Of a stretch of 57,114 nt of DNA, positions 1 through 10,489 are shown piece after piece. This stretch comes from Lichtheimia corymbifera B2541 (taxonomy: Eukaryota; Mucoromycota; Mucoromycetes; Mucorales; Lichtheimiaceae), in NCBI GenBank assembly GCA_000697475.1, contig JNEU01000549.1, forward strand, positions 1-57,114. Reading direction: 5' to 3'. Within the stretch, counting starts at the first letter, position 1, and the number at the start of each line of letters is the position of its first letter. The notes under the pieces are model-generated. The model had not been told where the DNA came from. It did no database searches and saw nothing but the letters and a program-made list of their open reading frames with translations. Position numbers and translations under genes: made by a program.

Positions 1-293
1 TGTATCTCTAAACTTTACAATCAAACGTGGGGTCTTCAATCGAACAAAGTTGCTCGTCGGGGTGAAGCGCACCTTGGGTGCAAGTTTCACGATCCAGCTC
101 GCCAACCCAGGTTTCGCAATATTACCACCAGCCAAAGTGGATCTGAGTATCGACCTCTTTGGCTGGTAGCGGCGTTGGGTGTATCTTGGATTGACCATGA
201 TGGAACATGAGAGTTGGGCAGTATATGCTTTCGACCCTGACGAGCAACCTTGTTCTATTAAAGATCCCACGCTTCATTGTAAAATCCTGAGTT
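1..293. repeat. Large imperfect inverted repeat at the left edge
   Basis: The first ~137 bases fold back on roughly 157-293. The inner arms are an exact 11-bp match (127-137 against 157-167), with a ~19-base loop. Near the outer part, bases 46-63 pair with 234-251 at 16 of 18 positions, and similarity continues out to the window edge. The middle of each arm is more diverged. No open frame runs through it. The arrangement resembles a fold-back element or MITE-like relic, but no target-site duplication can be checked because the left end is cut off. Confidence 0.6.
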
Positions 294-1007
294 AAAGGCG
301 TCTTTGTGTTTTTTATATGATGTAAGCGTGATGCTATATGAAAAGAGGCCTTTGCTCATTGCCAATCGCCTCACTCATAGTAGAGCCAAAAGATGCAGAA
401 GGATCTGTTTATGCAAAGTCGAAGGATCAATCCTATTGGTTGAGGCATGCATGACCGATCCTTCGCCTGTCTGCTTATAGAAAGTTCCGCCTATGGTGGT
501 GCGTAGCGAATGATCCGTTCTTATAATAAGATAGCGTTAGCTGGAAATGGTCGTAGGTAAGCATGGTGTGTTAACGTGCTCGTGCCACCACAGTTCACTC
601 TTTCTTGAAAATAATGAATTAAGCTTACAACAGACCACCAATAAGTGTATATAACACGCACAATGTTGAACATCATCGCTCTCGCGTTTATTATCTTTGC
701 AATACAAGTGTTTAATAAAACCCACTAACTTTCACTTATAACAAAAGCATCTTGATATAAAGGAATGTAAATGATCCAACCCCGTTTTCCGACCTTCAAA
801 TATCATGTTCCCCTTTTCGATCCATAAACCAATATGTGATCCACATCCTGCACATCATGTGCGCTAATAGTAAGATGCCCTTCTGAATACAGTGTTGGAC
901 AGCATCTTCATTCGGTGAAAACGTCGCAGCATAGTATGGGTGTGTTTATAAAGTAAAGATGATAAAAGGATAAGGATGAATTATATACTAAGGGTCAACA
1001 GGGATAA
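294..1007. other. Stretch without a recognised gene
   Basis: Only short frames are present and none carries a motif I recognise. The minus-strand frame at 537-725 is short and has no domain. Nothing else is supported. Confidence 0.5.
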
Positions 1008-1424
1008 CTATGTCATTGTATTCTTGGCTTCTGCATGCATCGTCTTGAGTACTCCAATATCAACCATGGCTGTAAAACAACTTTCGTCCAAGATATAAGC
1101 CCCTTCGCCAATTCTATCTAGTCCATCGTGTATCCTCGGCCGTATCCACGCGTATGATCCATTCTTCTTGCTGACGACGCGCCAGGTAACCAAAGCAACT
1201 TCCCAGATTTCTTTCTCGCTTGATTGCATCCATCATCATAGTTATTGCAAGTTCAATACTGCTGCTGATCCTTTTCCATCCAGTTGTTGATCAACCTTTT
1301 TCTTGATCACTTCCCATCGCAGCTCAACCAAGTGAAGATTGCTTGTATTGAGGCCTACTTGATATGGCATCGTCCAGAGGAGTCCGTATGTATTGAAGGC
1401 AAGTTGCCTCTGTACAATGGCTAT
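1008..1424 (-). pseudogene. Decayed coding segment of unknown family
   Basis: On the minus strand two open segments lie in the same frame: 1424-1242 (60 codons, stop TAA) and 1229-1008 (73 codons). Only four codons separate them, and two of those are TGA, so three in-frame stops interrupt the reading. Both segments look protein-like, with a charged Trp/Lys-rich composition such as VELRWEVIKKKVDQQL in the first and EIWEVALVTWRVVSKKNGS in the second. I find no GT-AG pair that removes the stops and keeps the frame. I do not recognise the family. It may be a remnant of a transposon or host gene, next to the repeat array that starts near 1510. Confidence 0.35.
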
Positions 1425-1509
1425 CTACTGTTCACTTGAAAGAGGCTTCAGGGCAAGTACTGCAAGTAGAGAATGCTGTTTAAGTTAATCGATTGAAGGC
1501 TTTGCGAAG

Positions 1510-2060
1510 AGCAACTGCTGGCTGTCACGTTTGGTTGTGGTAGAGGAGTGTGCAAGAGCGTGTGTTGTAGTAGAGTGACAAGGTTGTGAACGCTGTTTGA
1601 GACAATGGAGTGTAGCCATTGCTAATAGCAACTGCTGGAATGAATGCTGTTATACTCGGTCGTGGTAGAGGAGTGTACAAAAGAACGTGCAGTGTCAAGA
1701 AACGCGGGTGTTGTGGTGGAGTGTACACCCCATGGAGTTGCCATTCAGTCAAAGACGATCGCATTAAGACAGTTGCAGGATTGACATGATGGGTTGAAGC
1801 AGCACAATCGTTCGCAGGTTGTAGTTGTAGTTGAATGGGGCAACAGATGAGATTGGGAGGAAGAGGCAAATAAGTTGGAAGTGGAAGAGCTGGAATAAAA
1901 GTAGGTTGAATGACATTTCTTTGTTTGAGCGTTGTTCAGTCAAATCCACTCGGATCAAGAAAGTTGGAGGACGAAAAGCTTGAGTTGGAAACAAAGATGA
2001 ATGGGAGGAAGGGGCTATTAGCTGACAGTGTTGAAACCAAGGTTGGAGATCAAGGTTGCG
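1510..2060 (+). repeat. Left copy of a dispersed tandem-repeat array
   Basis: This stretch matches the array at 55252-56105 in the same orientation. Bases 1591-1860 align to 55252-55510 with only scattered differences. Two units of ~175-190 bp are visible, one around 1746 and one around 1910. Each begins near the word CAGTCAAA followed by CGGATCAAGA. The 1910 unit reads DISLFERCSVKSTRIKKV before a stop, which resembles the translated units at the right end. A shorter sub-repeat (GGTAGAGGAGTGT) occurs near 1540 and 1665. Confidence 0.75.
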
Positions 2061-2289
2061 TGACACTCGATCATGGCGTTCTAATACGCATTGTAATAGT
2101 GCCTATGATGAATCAATATCCAGCCAAGACAATGATGCAAAGCCATCCAAATGTGCTTATAAACAACACTGTGACCGAAACGCATACATCCAAAATTCTT
2201 TAGGACTAGATTTCTTCTTTGTTCATGGCATAATAATGGTAACAATATAAATACACGTCGATATAAATTTACAAATACAATAAGAGAAT

Positions 2290-2333
2290 GAATGAGAGAG
2301 GGTATGTGTGTGTGTGCGTGTGCGTGTGTTTGG
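2290..2333. repeat. GT-rich microsatellite
   Basis: This is a run of alternating GT with a few C interruptions, in the 3' flank of the small minus-strand frame at 2443-2706. It is simple sequence with no evident function. Confidence 0.7.
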
Positions 2334-2442
2334 AGTATACAATGAAAGATGGATGCAAGTGATTAGGACGCCTACTTTGAATGACAAATCGGGACCTTTG
2401 TTGATGATAAAAATGAGTTGATGGTAATTCGTTTTTGTTGTT

Positions 2443-2706
2443 CTAGCATGCAATGGAGGAAGAAGTTGATGGTGTGGGTTGTGGTGTCCAGTTGCAGCAG
2501 CAGTCATCATTGCTGACAAACTCTGGGAATGAGACATAGGTTTTTTCAAAGAGAGTGAGACTAGCATTGGCCATGTCCGTAAGAGCTTGCGCCTTCTTTT
2601 CATCCATGTCGTCGCCAGAGCCGTCGACATCTTGCTGACGACGATGCTCAAAGGCTTGGGCAAAGGATTGGAACCAGCACTGAAGCATAGCAAGAGTGGG
2701 CTGCAT
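2443..2706 (-). CDS. Small hypothetical protein, 87 aa
   Basis: This is a single-exon frame read from the ATG at 2706, chosen over an upstream in-frame ATG because the longer version adds only a hydrophobic leader and runs into the likely promoter. The protein starts MQPTLAMLQCWFQSFAQAFE and carries an acidic middle (DGSGDDMDEKK). It then has an amphipathic stretch, and a Cys-rich, Pro/Ser-rich C-terminus with a CCC cluster. I do not recognise a domain. TATA-like words lie just upstream on the minus strand (near 2722 and 2785). The composition is protein-like, but a chance frame cannot be excluded. Confidence 0.4.
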   Translation of the reverse strand: MQPTLAMLQCWFQSFAQAFEHRRQQDVDGSGDDMDEKKAQALTDMANASLTLFEKTYVSFPEFVSNDDCCCNWTPQPTPSTSSSIAC

Positions 2707-4049
2707 GATGATTGGAATATAAAGTAGTAGTAGATTGGCGTATTGTACAAATGGCAACGAACAAAGAAATGTGGGAGAACCTTTTTATATACACAGAGAG
2801 TTCCCAGCGATTGTTTTTTCTTTTCGTATGTTTGTTGCACCGGAGGGAGATCCGAGGATGGCAAATCGCTTTGGGTTGTCATGAATGGTAATCCCGTGAT
2901 AACGTGGCATTGCACCTCTGGTGACACAACGGTTGTTCCTCCTTTCTTCCTTGCATGCTCGCTTCCCATTGGCTTTGGTCGTCATTTTATGAACTGTGTA
3001 TGTTTATAAACTACGCACCCAAAATACAGAAAGGAAAACCGCACAGAATCGTGATGTGATCATAACCCCCACAAAGGTGTCAAATCTCTGTGCGGAAAAG
3101 ATAAATCATAAGACGCTCGCATGCATTACCCAAAATCTTGTTTCGGATGCGTGCCGATGATTGAGCAAGTACATAGTGATACATACACATCCGCGGTAAC
3201 CGATCACCATGCAGCGGCAAAATTCAACCCGTTCATCCCTAGCTCAGGTATAATAGATGCATATTATAGGGTAGTCGTTGCACTACACAAGAAATTTATT
3301 CTACGCACAAGAAAAAGTAACTCGAACCATATCACAACAATAGTGTGGCGTATCACATGATGATGCGCAATCAACATGAGATGTTGGATGGATCGTGCGA
3401 CTAAGGATGGTGTATATGTTGCATACGAGAAAGCACAACACGCTATTACTGTCAATGTAAGATTGATCATTGACCAATTCTGGGGGCAAAGCCGAGCACA
3501 TGACGCTCACCGTGTTCTACAGAGTGTCTCTGATTGTGTGTTTTTGTTACACAAGAGAACAAGTGTTATGGTGACAAGAGCTGTCAACAAAGGGCACTGA
3601 TGTAACCAAGGAGAGCTATGGTTTCCCGCTCGGGCCCTGACTGTTGCTCCGCATTGTTCCACAATGTGTATGCTGTTCATCTCTCTGCAATGCCAAAACT
3701 GATCCTATCACTATGCACTGCCAAGGACACGCACCTGGCATGAACCCTAATAATAGTAAATAATCTTACGATACTTATATACGAGCTATCACTCTACAGC
3801 GTCAACAACAATGTAAAGGAGAGATATAACGAGGTAGTTTGATCACCCTTCATGAAAATCAGCCCGACATTAAAATATTGAATAATGCGATATTTGTATT
3901 GTGTAAGTGATGTAAGTGAAGTATTCTATAATATGCAATGGTGGAGGAAGTGAGGAGGAAGCGAGTGAGAGAGATGGTGAAAAGGGGTATTGATCAGCAT
4001 ATATACAACGGTTACGAGAGGAAATGCAAGTGTAGGTTGTTGGCAACTA
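2707..4049. other. Intergenic region
   Basis: About 1.3 kb between the small gene and the first permease. It holds short frames only, and none has recognisable motifs. The part nearest 4049 would be the 3' UTR of the minus-strand permease. Confidence 0.5.
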
Positions 4050-5484
4050 TTAATAAGCATTGATCAAGCCCTTGATGGAATCGATGGTACCAAAGATGAG
4101 ACCAACAATACCAAGAACAACAGTGAGAGCACACCAAGCGAGCTCGTAAATAGGCTTGTTGCGGATACCTGTGAGACGCAAATAAAACACCACAGGGAAG
4201 GTGAAGATAAGACCACAGTTGGAGAAGGAACCAATCAAACTCATCAGCAAATCGAAATGTGGCACCGTGCATGCAATAACACCAACAATGCAAATGAGAA
4301 GAATGCGGAAAGAAGCACGGAAAATAAATTCGAGGACACGACCCCAGCGTTCAACGGTGATATTAGCCATGGATTCGACATCGAGTGCGAAAGATGTGAG
4401 CAAAATGGGAGCTGCCAAAAGCACGTGAAGAGTCATCAGCACGATGGCAATGATTTGAGGAACGCCATCGGGAATACTGTTGTAGATAGGATTGACAGCG
4501 CTGTCGCCGTAGATGTAATAACATGGTACAGCTGTCAAAAAGTACATAAAAGCACAAGTAGCCAAGCTTGCTGATACAACTTTGGGCCAATCCTTAGGGC
4601 GTGTCATTGATTGTTCGACGTGAGGATACACTGCGTTGCCACCGAAACTAACAGAGATCGTTGCCAAGGCGATGGGAAATTGATCCCAAATCACGTTGTC
4701 ATGGTGTACAGGGGGAAGGCTCTTTTTGTCAATGCATGCCACAATAAACACAATGAGCACCACAGCCAGAGTTGAACCTGCGCCAAAGGCACTCATCCAT
4801 GCCATTTCTTTCATGCTCTTGATAAACACAAATGGGATGGCGACAACGGCACAGCAAATGATTGTCCATGGTACATCACCGATAGCACCCGCTGTATCAG
4901 CACAAAGATGTTGTAAATTGGTACCAGCAAGCACCATGTATAAGACTGGTGCACCAACAAGAATCCATGCATTGAAAAAGAAAACGACCCAGCCGCCAAT
5001 AGGTCCAAATGATGCAGTAGCAATGTCCTTGTAGCTTGATAACCGCTTATTCCCCTTTGCATAAAGACATCGCACAAGAATGATACCGGTGTACTGTAAC
5101 AAGCTTTTTGGTAAGTAAATGTTTCTATGATATATGTCATGGGTGACTTACTGTAGACATGAACCAAGCCAGGAACAAAATCAAAATACCAATCCAGCCA
5201 CCTTGAGCCAAGGAATATGGTAAACCTAAGGTACCAGTACCAGCAACCACACACACAATGTTGTAGTAAGCGGTCCATGAAGAGCCAGCATGTGATCGAT
5301 CCACATCTTGAAACTCGCTTTGGTATTCGTAGTCTTCATCTGCTCAATGAAAGAGAAAAACAATAAATAATCCATACAACAGGTTCATGCAATCGATGGT
5401 GAGATCCATACCAGTGGCAACGACTTGTTCAGTAGCCGGTGGGACAAAATCGTCTCCTTTCTTCTTTTCGCCAAAAAAAGCCAT
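4050..5484 (-). CDS. AAAP-family amino acid permease, paralog A
   Basis: Predicted transporter of the amino acid/auxin permease family (SLC36/SLC38/AVT type), which moves neutral or related amino acids across vacuolar or plasma membranes by proton coupling. Three exons: 5484-5412, 5339-5152 and 5093-4050, giving 434 aa. Introns are 72 and 58 nt. The N-terminal hydrophilic tail is followed by the family hallmark AGTGTLGLPYSLAQGGWIG in exon 2, then about ten further membrane segments in exon 3. These include SFGPIGGWVVFFFNAWILVG, PFVFIKSMKEMAWMSAFGAG and the conserved SFGGNAVYPHVE. The length fits the family. A TATA box lies at 5556-5565. Paralog B lies 1.1 kb upstream on the same strand with identical intron positions and roughly four fifths protein identity by eye, so this is a tandem duplication. 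Substrate and membrane are inferred only. Confidence 0.92.
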
Positions 5485-5555
5485 GAATGGGAAAGGGTGC
5501 AAGACGAGTGCGTGCTGGCTGAAGCGGATCAATTGGGACGCAAAGAGGCTTGACA

Positions 5556-5565
5556 GGTTTTTATA
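5556..5565 (-). promoter_or_regulatory. TATA box of permease A
   Basis: The minus strand reads TATAAAAACC about 72-81 bases upstream of the start codon at 5484. Paralog B has a TATA box at a similar distance. Confidence 0.5.
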
Positions 5566-5692
5566 CCCGGCATCATTTTTTTTTCTTTCGCCGATTTGAC
5601 TTCATTTTTTTAAGTTGTCGGGAGGTACCCTAATCTGGTGATCACAGTTACCGGTTTTTGCACAAGTAATATAACTTGATATGCCATTATCT

Positions 5693-6109
5693 TCATTTCA
5701 AGCGTAGTCTTGTAAGATTGAAGGTACCATCATTATATTCTATATCCACACGCTTGTAGATTACTGGATTATGTTTGCCAATGTCATAGAGGCTGAATGC
5801 TAAATCCACCCTAAAAAGATCGGTTTGGATCGGAGCAAGCGACACACAACATCCACACTTGGGAAGGATTTTCCCACAATGTTTCTCACGGTGGTTACCC
5901 AATCGAAGAGAGCATGTGACATGAGGTGTAGATCAAACAATCCTGTCAAATACCTCGTTGATACCATAAACTAGGATTCGTATGTTGGAGGTATGATACT
6001 GATCTTCATGGCCACGACCTTGAATGGTTCCACTGCGGAGTGGTAGTAGTGACTTTCCGATTCTAGACATTCTTTCAGCCAAGTTATTGGATGTCCCAGT
6101 ACAATTGAC
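5693..6109 (-). pseudogene. Possible coding relic with one in-frame stop
   Basis: A minus-strand frame runs from 6109 to its terminal stop at 5693 (139 codons) with one internal TGA at 5933-5935. Before the stop it reads a plausible mixed sequence including SRIGKSLLPLRSGTIQGRG and NIRILVYGINEVFDRIV. After the stop it continues with a Cys-containing segment (HCGKILPKCGCCV) and then LFRVDLAFSLYDIGKHNPV. No intron with standard signals removes the TGA. The family is not recognised. It may be a decayed gene or a chance frame lying between the two permeases. Confidence 0.3.
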
Positions 6110-6619
6110 TCAGAACGAATCACAGACATCCCCACCTTTTTTCGTGACTCACAAGCTGCCTTACTTTAAGGCGGTGTCGCGTTGCTAACCAAGGCAAATG
6201 CTTCTCAGATATTGTTAGTGCTTGACAACCGGACCTTAATTGGTATGACTACCTTGTAACCGTAAGCCTACCTAGGGAACTTGTTAACTAGCACCAGAAG
6301 CCTGTAGCATATCATTAACAGCTCAGCCCTCAGAGGATACTGAAAATACAACAGGCAAAGTTGCAATTATGGTTGCTGTTGCATAGGTAACCTATTGCTA
6401 TGGGGATGGATTTGGATGCTTCATGTTGCCACACATCGCTCTTTGAAGAATGAAGCTTTGACCATCATGTGATCCAGCTATGCCAACATTTGCTTTATAT
6501 TAGGTAAAATGAGGAATACGCTATTTATACTTCATTCGTTTTTACAATAGTTGATAATGGTAGGGGGAAGGGTATGGTCAGCATATATACAATGGCTGCG
6601 GGAGGAAAGATGTCAAAGA

Positions 6620-8068
6620 TTATTTGTAAGCCTCAATAAGGCCTCTAATGGAGTCAATGGTACCGAACACGAGACCAACAATACCAAGCAAAACGATAAG
6701 AGCGCACCAGGCGAGCTCATAGATTGGTTTGTTGCGGAAACCAGTGAGACGCAAATAGAACACCACAGGGAAGATAAAGATCAAACCACAGTTGGAGAAG
6801 GATCCAATCAAGCTCATGAGCAAATCAAAGTGAGGCACAGTGCAAGCAATAACACCAACGACAGCCATGATACCGATACGCAAACTGCAGCGAATAACGA
6901 ATTCAAGTACACGGCCGAATCGTTCGACAGTGATGTTGAGCATTTCTTCAACATCAAGTGCAAACGAGGTGAGCAAAAGGGGAGCAGCCAACATCACGTG
7001 AAGAGTCATGAGCACAATGGCAATGATTTGAGGAACGCCTTCTGGGATACTGTTGTAGATAGGGCTTTCAACGGTATCACCATAAATGTAGTAGCCTGGG
7101 ATTGCTGTCAAAAAGTACATGAGAGCGCATGTAGCTAAACCAGCAGCAGCCACCTTTGGCCAATCTTGACGACGACGCATAGACTTTTCGACATGTGGAT
7201 AAATGACGTTGCCACCAAAGCTGAATGAAATGGTAGACAAGGCGATAGGAAATTGATCCCAAATGACGTTGTCATGGTGAACAGGAGGCAAGTTCTTCTT
7301 GTCGATACATGCAACCACAAGAACAATCAAGACAGTGACCAAAGTTGCACCAGCACCAAATGCGCTCATCCATGCCATTTCCTTCATGCTCTTTACAAAC
7401 ACGAATGGGATGGCTACAACAGCACACGAGATAATGGTCCATGGGACATCACCAATAGCACCAGCGGTATGTGCTGTCAAGTGTTGTAGATTGCTACCCG
7501 ACAACACCATGTATAAAACGGGCGCACCGATAAGGATCCATGCATTGAAAAAGAAAACGATCCAGCCACCAATAGCACCAAATGAGGCTGTAGCTACATC
7601 CTTGTAACTTGAGAGACGTCGATTTCCTTTGGCGTACAAGCATCGAATAAGGATGACACCAGTGTACTATAAAGAGATAATGATAAGATAAGCACACATG
7701 CTTTTAACAGCCATCTTTGATAACTTACAGTGGACATGAACCACGCCAAAAAGAGGATGAGAATACCAATCCAACCACCTTGACGAAGTGCAAACGGCAA
7801 ACCAAGGGTACCGGTACCAGCAATCACACAGACAACGTTATAGTATGCTGTTTTTGCAGAGCCAGCATTGGATCGATCCACATCTTGAAAGTCGTTCTTA
7901 TAATCATAATCGGCCTCTATTGTTCATAAAGAGAGAGAGAATAAGTATTCAGCGATGAAGATACTACGCGTGTATATAGTGATGATGCGTACCACTGACG
8001 ATGATTTCATTTGTTGCTGTGGATGCGGCATACCCGCCGTTGCCTTTCTTCTCGTCAAAGATGGACAT
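6620..8068 (-). CDS. AAAP-family amino acid permease, paralog B
   Basis: Second member of the tandem pair, with the same predicted role as paralog A. Exons are 8068-7993, 7916-7729 and 7666-6620, giving 436 aa. The two introns (76 and 62 nt) fall at exactly the same codon positions and phases as in paralog A. Exon 2 carries AGTGTLGLPFALRQGGWIG. Exon 3 carries the same membrane-segment series and the conserved SFGGNVIYPHVEKSM. Compared with A, the short N-terminal tail is almost unrelated while the transmembrane core is strongly conserved. This is the usual pattern when regulation or sorting diverges after duplication. A TATA box sits at 8123-8130. Confidence 0.92.
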
Positions 8069-8122
8069 TTACAAGGATACGAGACAAAGGTCAATCAATG
8101 GAATTAGAATGGACAATAATGG

Positions 8123-8130
8123 TATTTATA
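8123..8130 (-). promoter_or_regulatory. TATA box of permease B
   Basis: TATAAATA on the minus strand, 55-62 bases upstream of the start codon at 8068. Confidence 0.5.
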
Positions 8131-10489
8131 CTCAGGTTTCTTTTTCTTCCTTCTGGTGTCATACCCGGGTAGCCGTTTTTTCTCTTTTTCCATAAGTCAG
8201 GATATACCCAATGGCCGTTTGGCAACAAGTTGCCAAAGATAGCAATGTCGTTGCTCGGTAATAAGTGTCATGTGCTCATTCTCGCGTTTTCCAAATTGAT
8301 TGGATCGGAGCCAAACCTATCATACTCATTGTGCGCAAACACCAGGTTCAGGTTTTCGCACACTCCTTCTCACGATCCAAAAGGATACCCAATGTTTGAC
8401 ATGGGAATATGAGATGCATTGCCTATATCGGCTATACCAGGGCCTTTATTTGCATGTTTTCCCAAGCTCGTAGGAGTAGTGAAAAATGACGGGTCCTTCC
8501 TTTTATTGCTCGTCTAGGAAGGTTCCACACATGTGCGGAGTGCATGGGGTGGGTAAGTATTCCATATTTCTTGGCCTTCATCCATTTGCTCCCGCTACGA
8601 ATCGTTTCATTGGATGGGCTCATAACCATAAAGCACCGAACAAGGGAATCTCTTATTCAGAACGAATCACGGCACGTTTTTTTACTATAGTCATTGTTCC
8701 TCAAGGTGGCCAATTGTCTCATTGAAAATGTGTTATCTCTCTCTCCCTCCCTTTTCCACGTTCTCGAGTCATGACATGGCTTCAGAGTTGGACCGTGCAC
8801 TTTTGTTGATGGTGGCTACCAAGAGAGAAAAAGTTCACATGATGGGCTGATCGCTCGAAAAAGGATGACATGATGAGTACATGTGCAATAGCCACGAACG
8901 CAAAATGACGCGTTTGACAATCTGCGGGAAAAACAGGATATACATCATCATCTTATGTCTCGCATTACCTAATGTGACATTTTCGTGTGGTGTCTTATCA
9001 CGTTATCGTGCGGGACAAAAGCCCGACCCAGGTTTTTATCTCCAGGCGATTTCTCTTATCGGGATGGTCTAACCCAAGTTTATTTGTTGCTATGAAACGG
9101 ATCATGTAACCCCACATTTTACCCCAACCTCATGTATGAACTCAAGGGGGCCAAGTACCATGTAAGTCAAGGTCAACCACACTCAATTCGATCTCAAAAA
9201 GCTGTTCCCACGTATTGCACCACCTCATTTCTTCCGCTTCGATCGATATGGGTGACGTGAGAATATGGCTTGTGACATTAGTGTAATAAACTTTGATGAG
9301 TGTCAGATGAAGTCGACAAATCGTTGGGTCTTCCCTACTAAACCAGACTCAAGAACCCTACCAATAAGGCAGTTTTTTCCCTAGACAACTATATCTCTCT
9401 GGATGAAGGATTGGCAATAATAACAGCTTTATCATTTGCTTTCACTCCCAAGGTTAAAGAACGTCGCTAGCCTCCCATACTTCTCATGTTCCATCACGTA
9501 GCTAATATAAGCGACAAAGCTTCCAAGATTTATTCTTCCATTACGCTACATTAATGATAACACTACGACGTGCAGGAATATTGTTTTGATGAATAGCTGT
9601 TAGATCACGGTGGCAGATGACAGCGGGATGGCGTGAATAATGATGATGTCGTTGTCATATATGGCTGACAGGTTGTATTGTAGGATCGCGTTGGTATACT
9701 TTGCTGTAATCAAATGGATCATAGAGTGGTGATAAGTGGATATCTTTCTAAACGTTGATGTTCTCCAAAGGTACCATCCTGGAATGTCAGGGCCAAACAA
9801 CGGATACTGTGTGTAATCCAAAAGTTGGGATCATGTCATAATAGCATGCATGTACAAGTGGAGGGATATAACGCCAGATGCAGTATGCAGCGTACTGATC
9901 GTAAACGAAGCTGTTGACGGTTCAAGACCAGCATATCACCTAGTATCATCATCCCCTTGATCTTAGTTGTTGCAAGTCGTCGATGATCATCCTTCACAAG
10001 GCATGGATAGCTGCACAGGAGGCTGCAATAGACAGTCGCCGTTCATTTTCGCATATAACTAGGCGTCATCGTAATGGTGGAGATGCGTTCCTCACTGCCA
10101 GCTTGGGATGTAACAACATTGACCGTAATTGCTGGTGTCTTCCTTCAGGCTGATCTCGTTTGCTGAATTGGTGTCGAAGGCACAAGAAGAAAGGCGGGTT
10201 CCAAAAAGAGCGCTCATGCAAGATCTTTCAAGACTGTCTGCCTAATGACTATCATAACTCTATCCCCCTCTATTCATATCGAAGACTCATCAATAAAGCC
10301 ATCAATGCCCTGTCTTTGCCAATAAGCCAATTATGTCACGATCATTGTGGGGTAATATAACAAATCACTATTATAATTGAACAGTGGGGATCTTTTACTG
10401 AAGGAATATAAAAAGGTATGTAATAATAAGGTGGTGATATAAGGTTGAGGATGATACTATGTATGTCACAGGATGATGATGGATGATGC
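8131..10489. other. Gene-poor intergenic stretch
   Basis: About 2.4 kb with only short frames (none over 80 codons) and no domain I recognise. The right part is the 3' side of the minus-strand membrane-protein gene that ends at 10490. Confidence 0.5.

Noticed and set aside
3990..4574. Long plus-strand frame (194 codons) opposite permease A, with a similar 195-codon frame at 6551-7138 opposite permease B
   Set aside because: Both are antisense shadows of the conserved third exon of the permeases. Their resemblance follows from the sense-strand similarity, and the composition (Asn/Thr/His-rich) is not that of a real domain.
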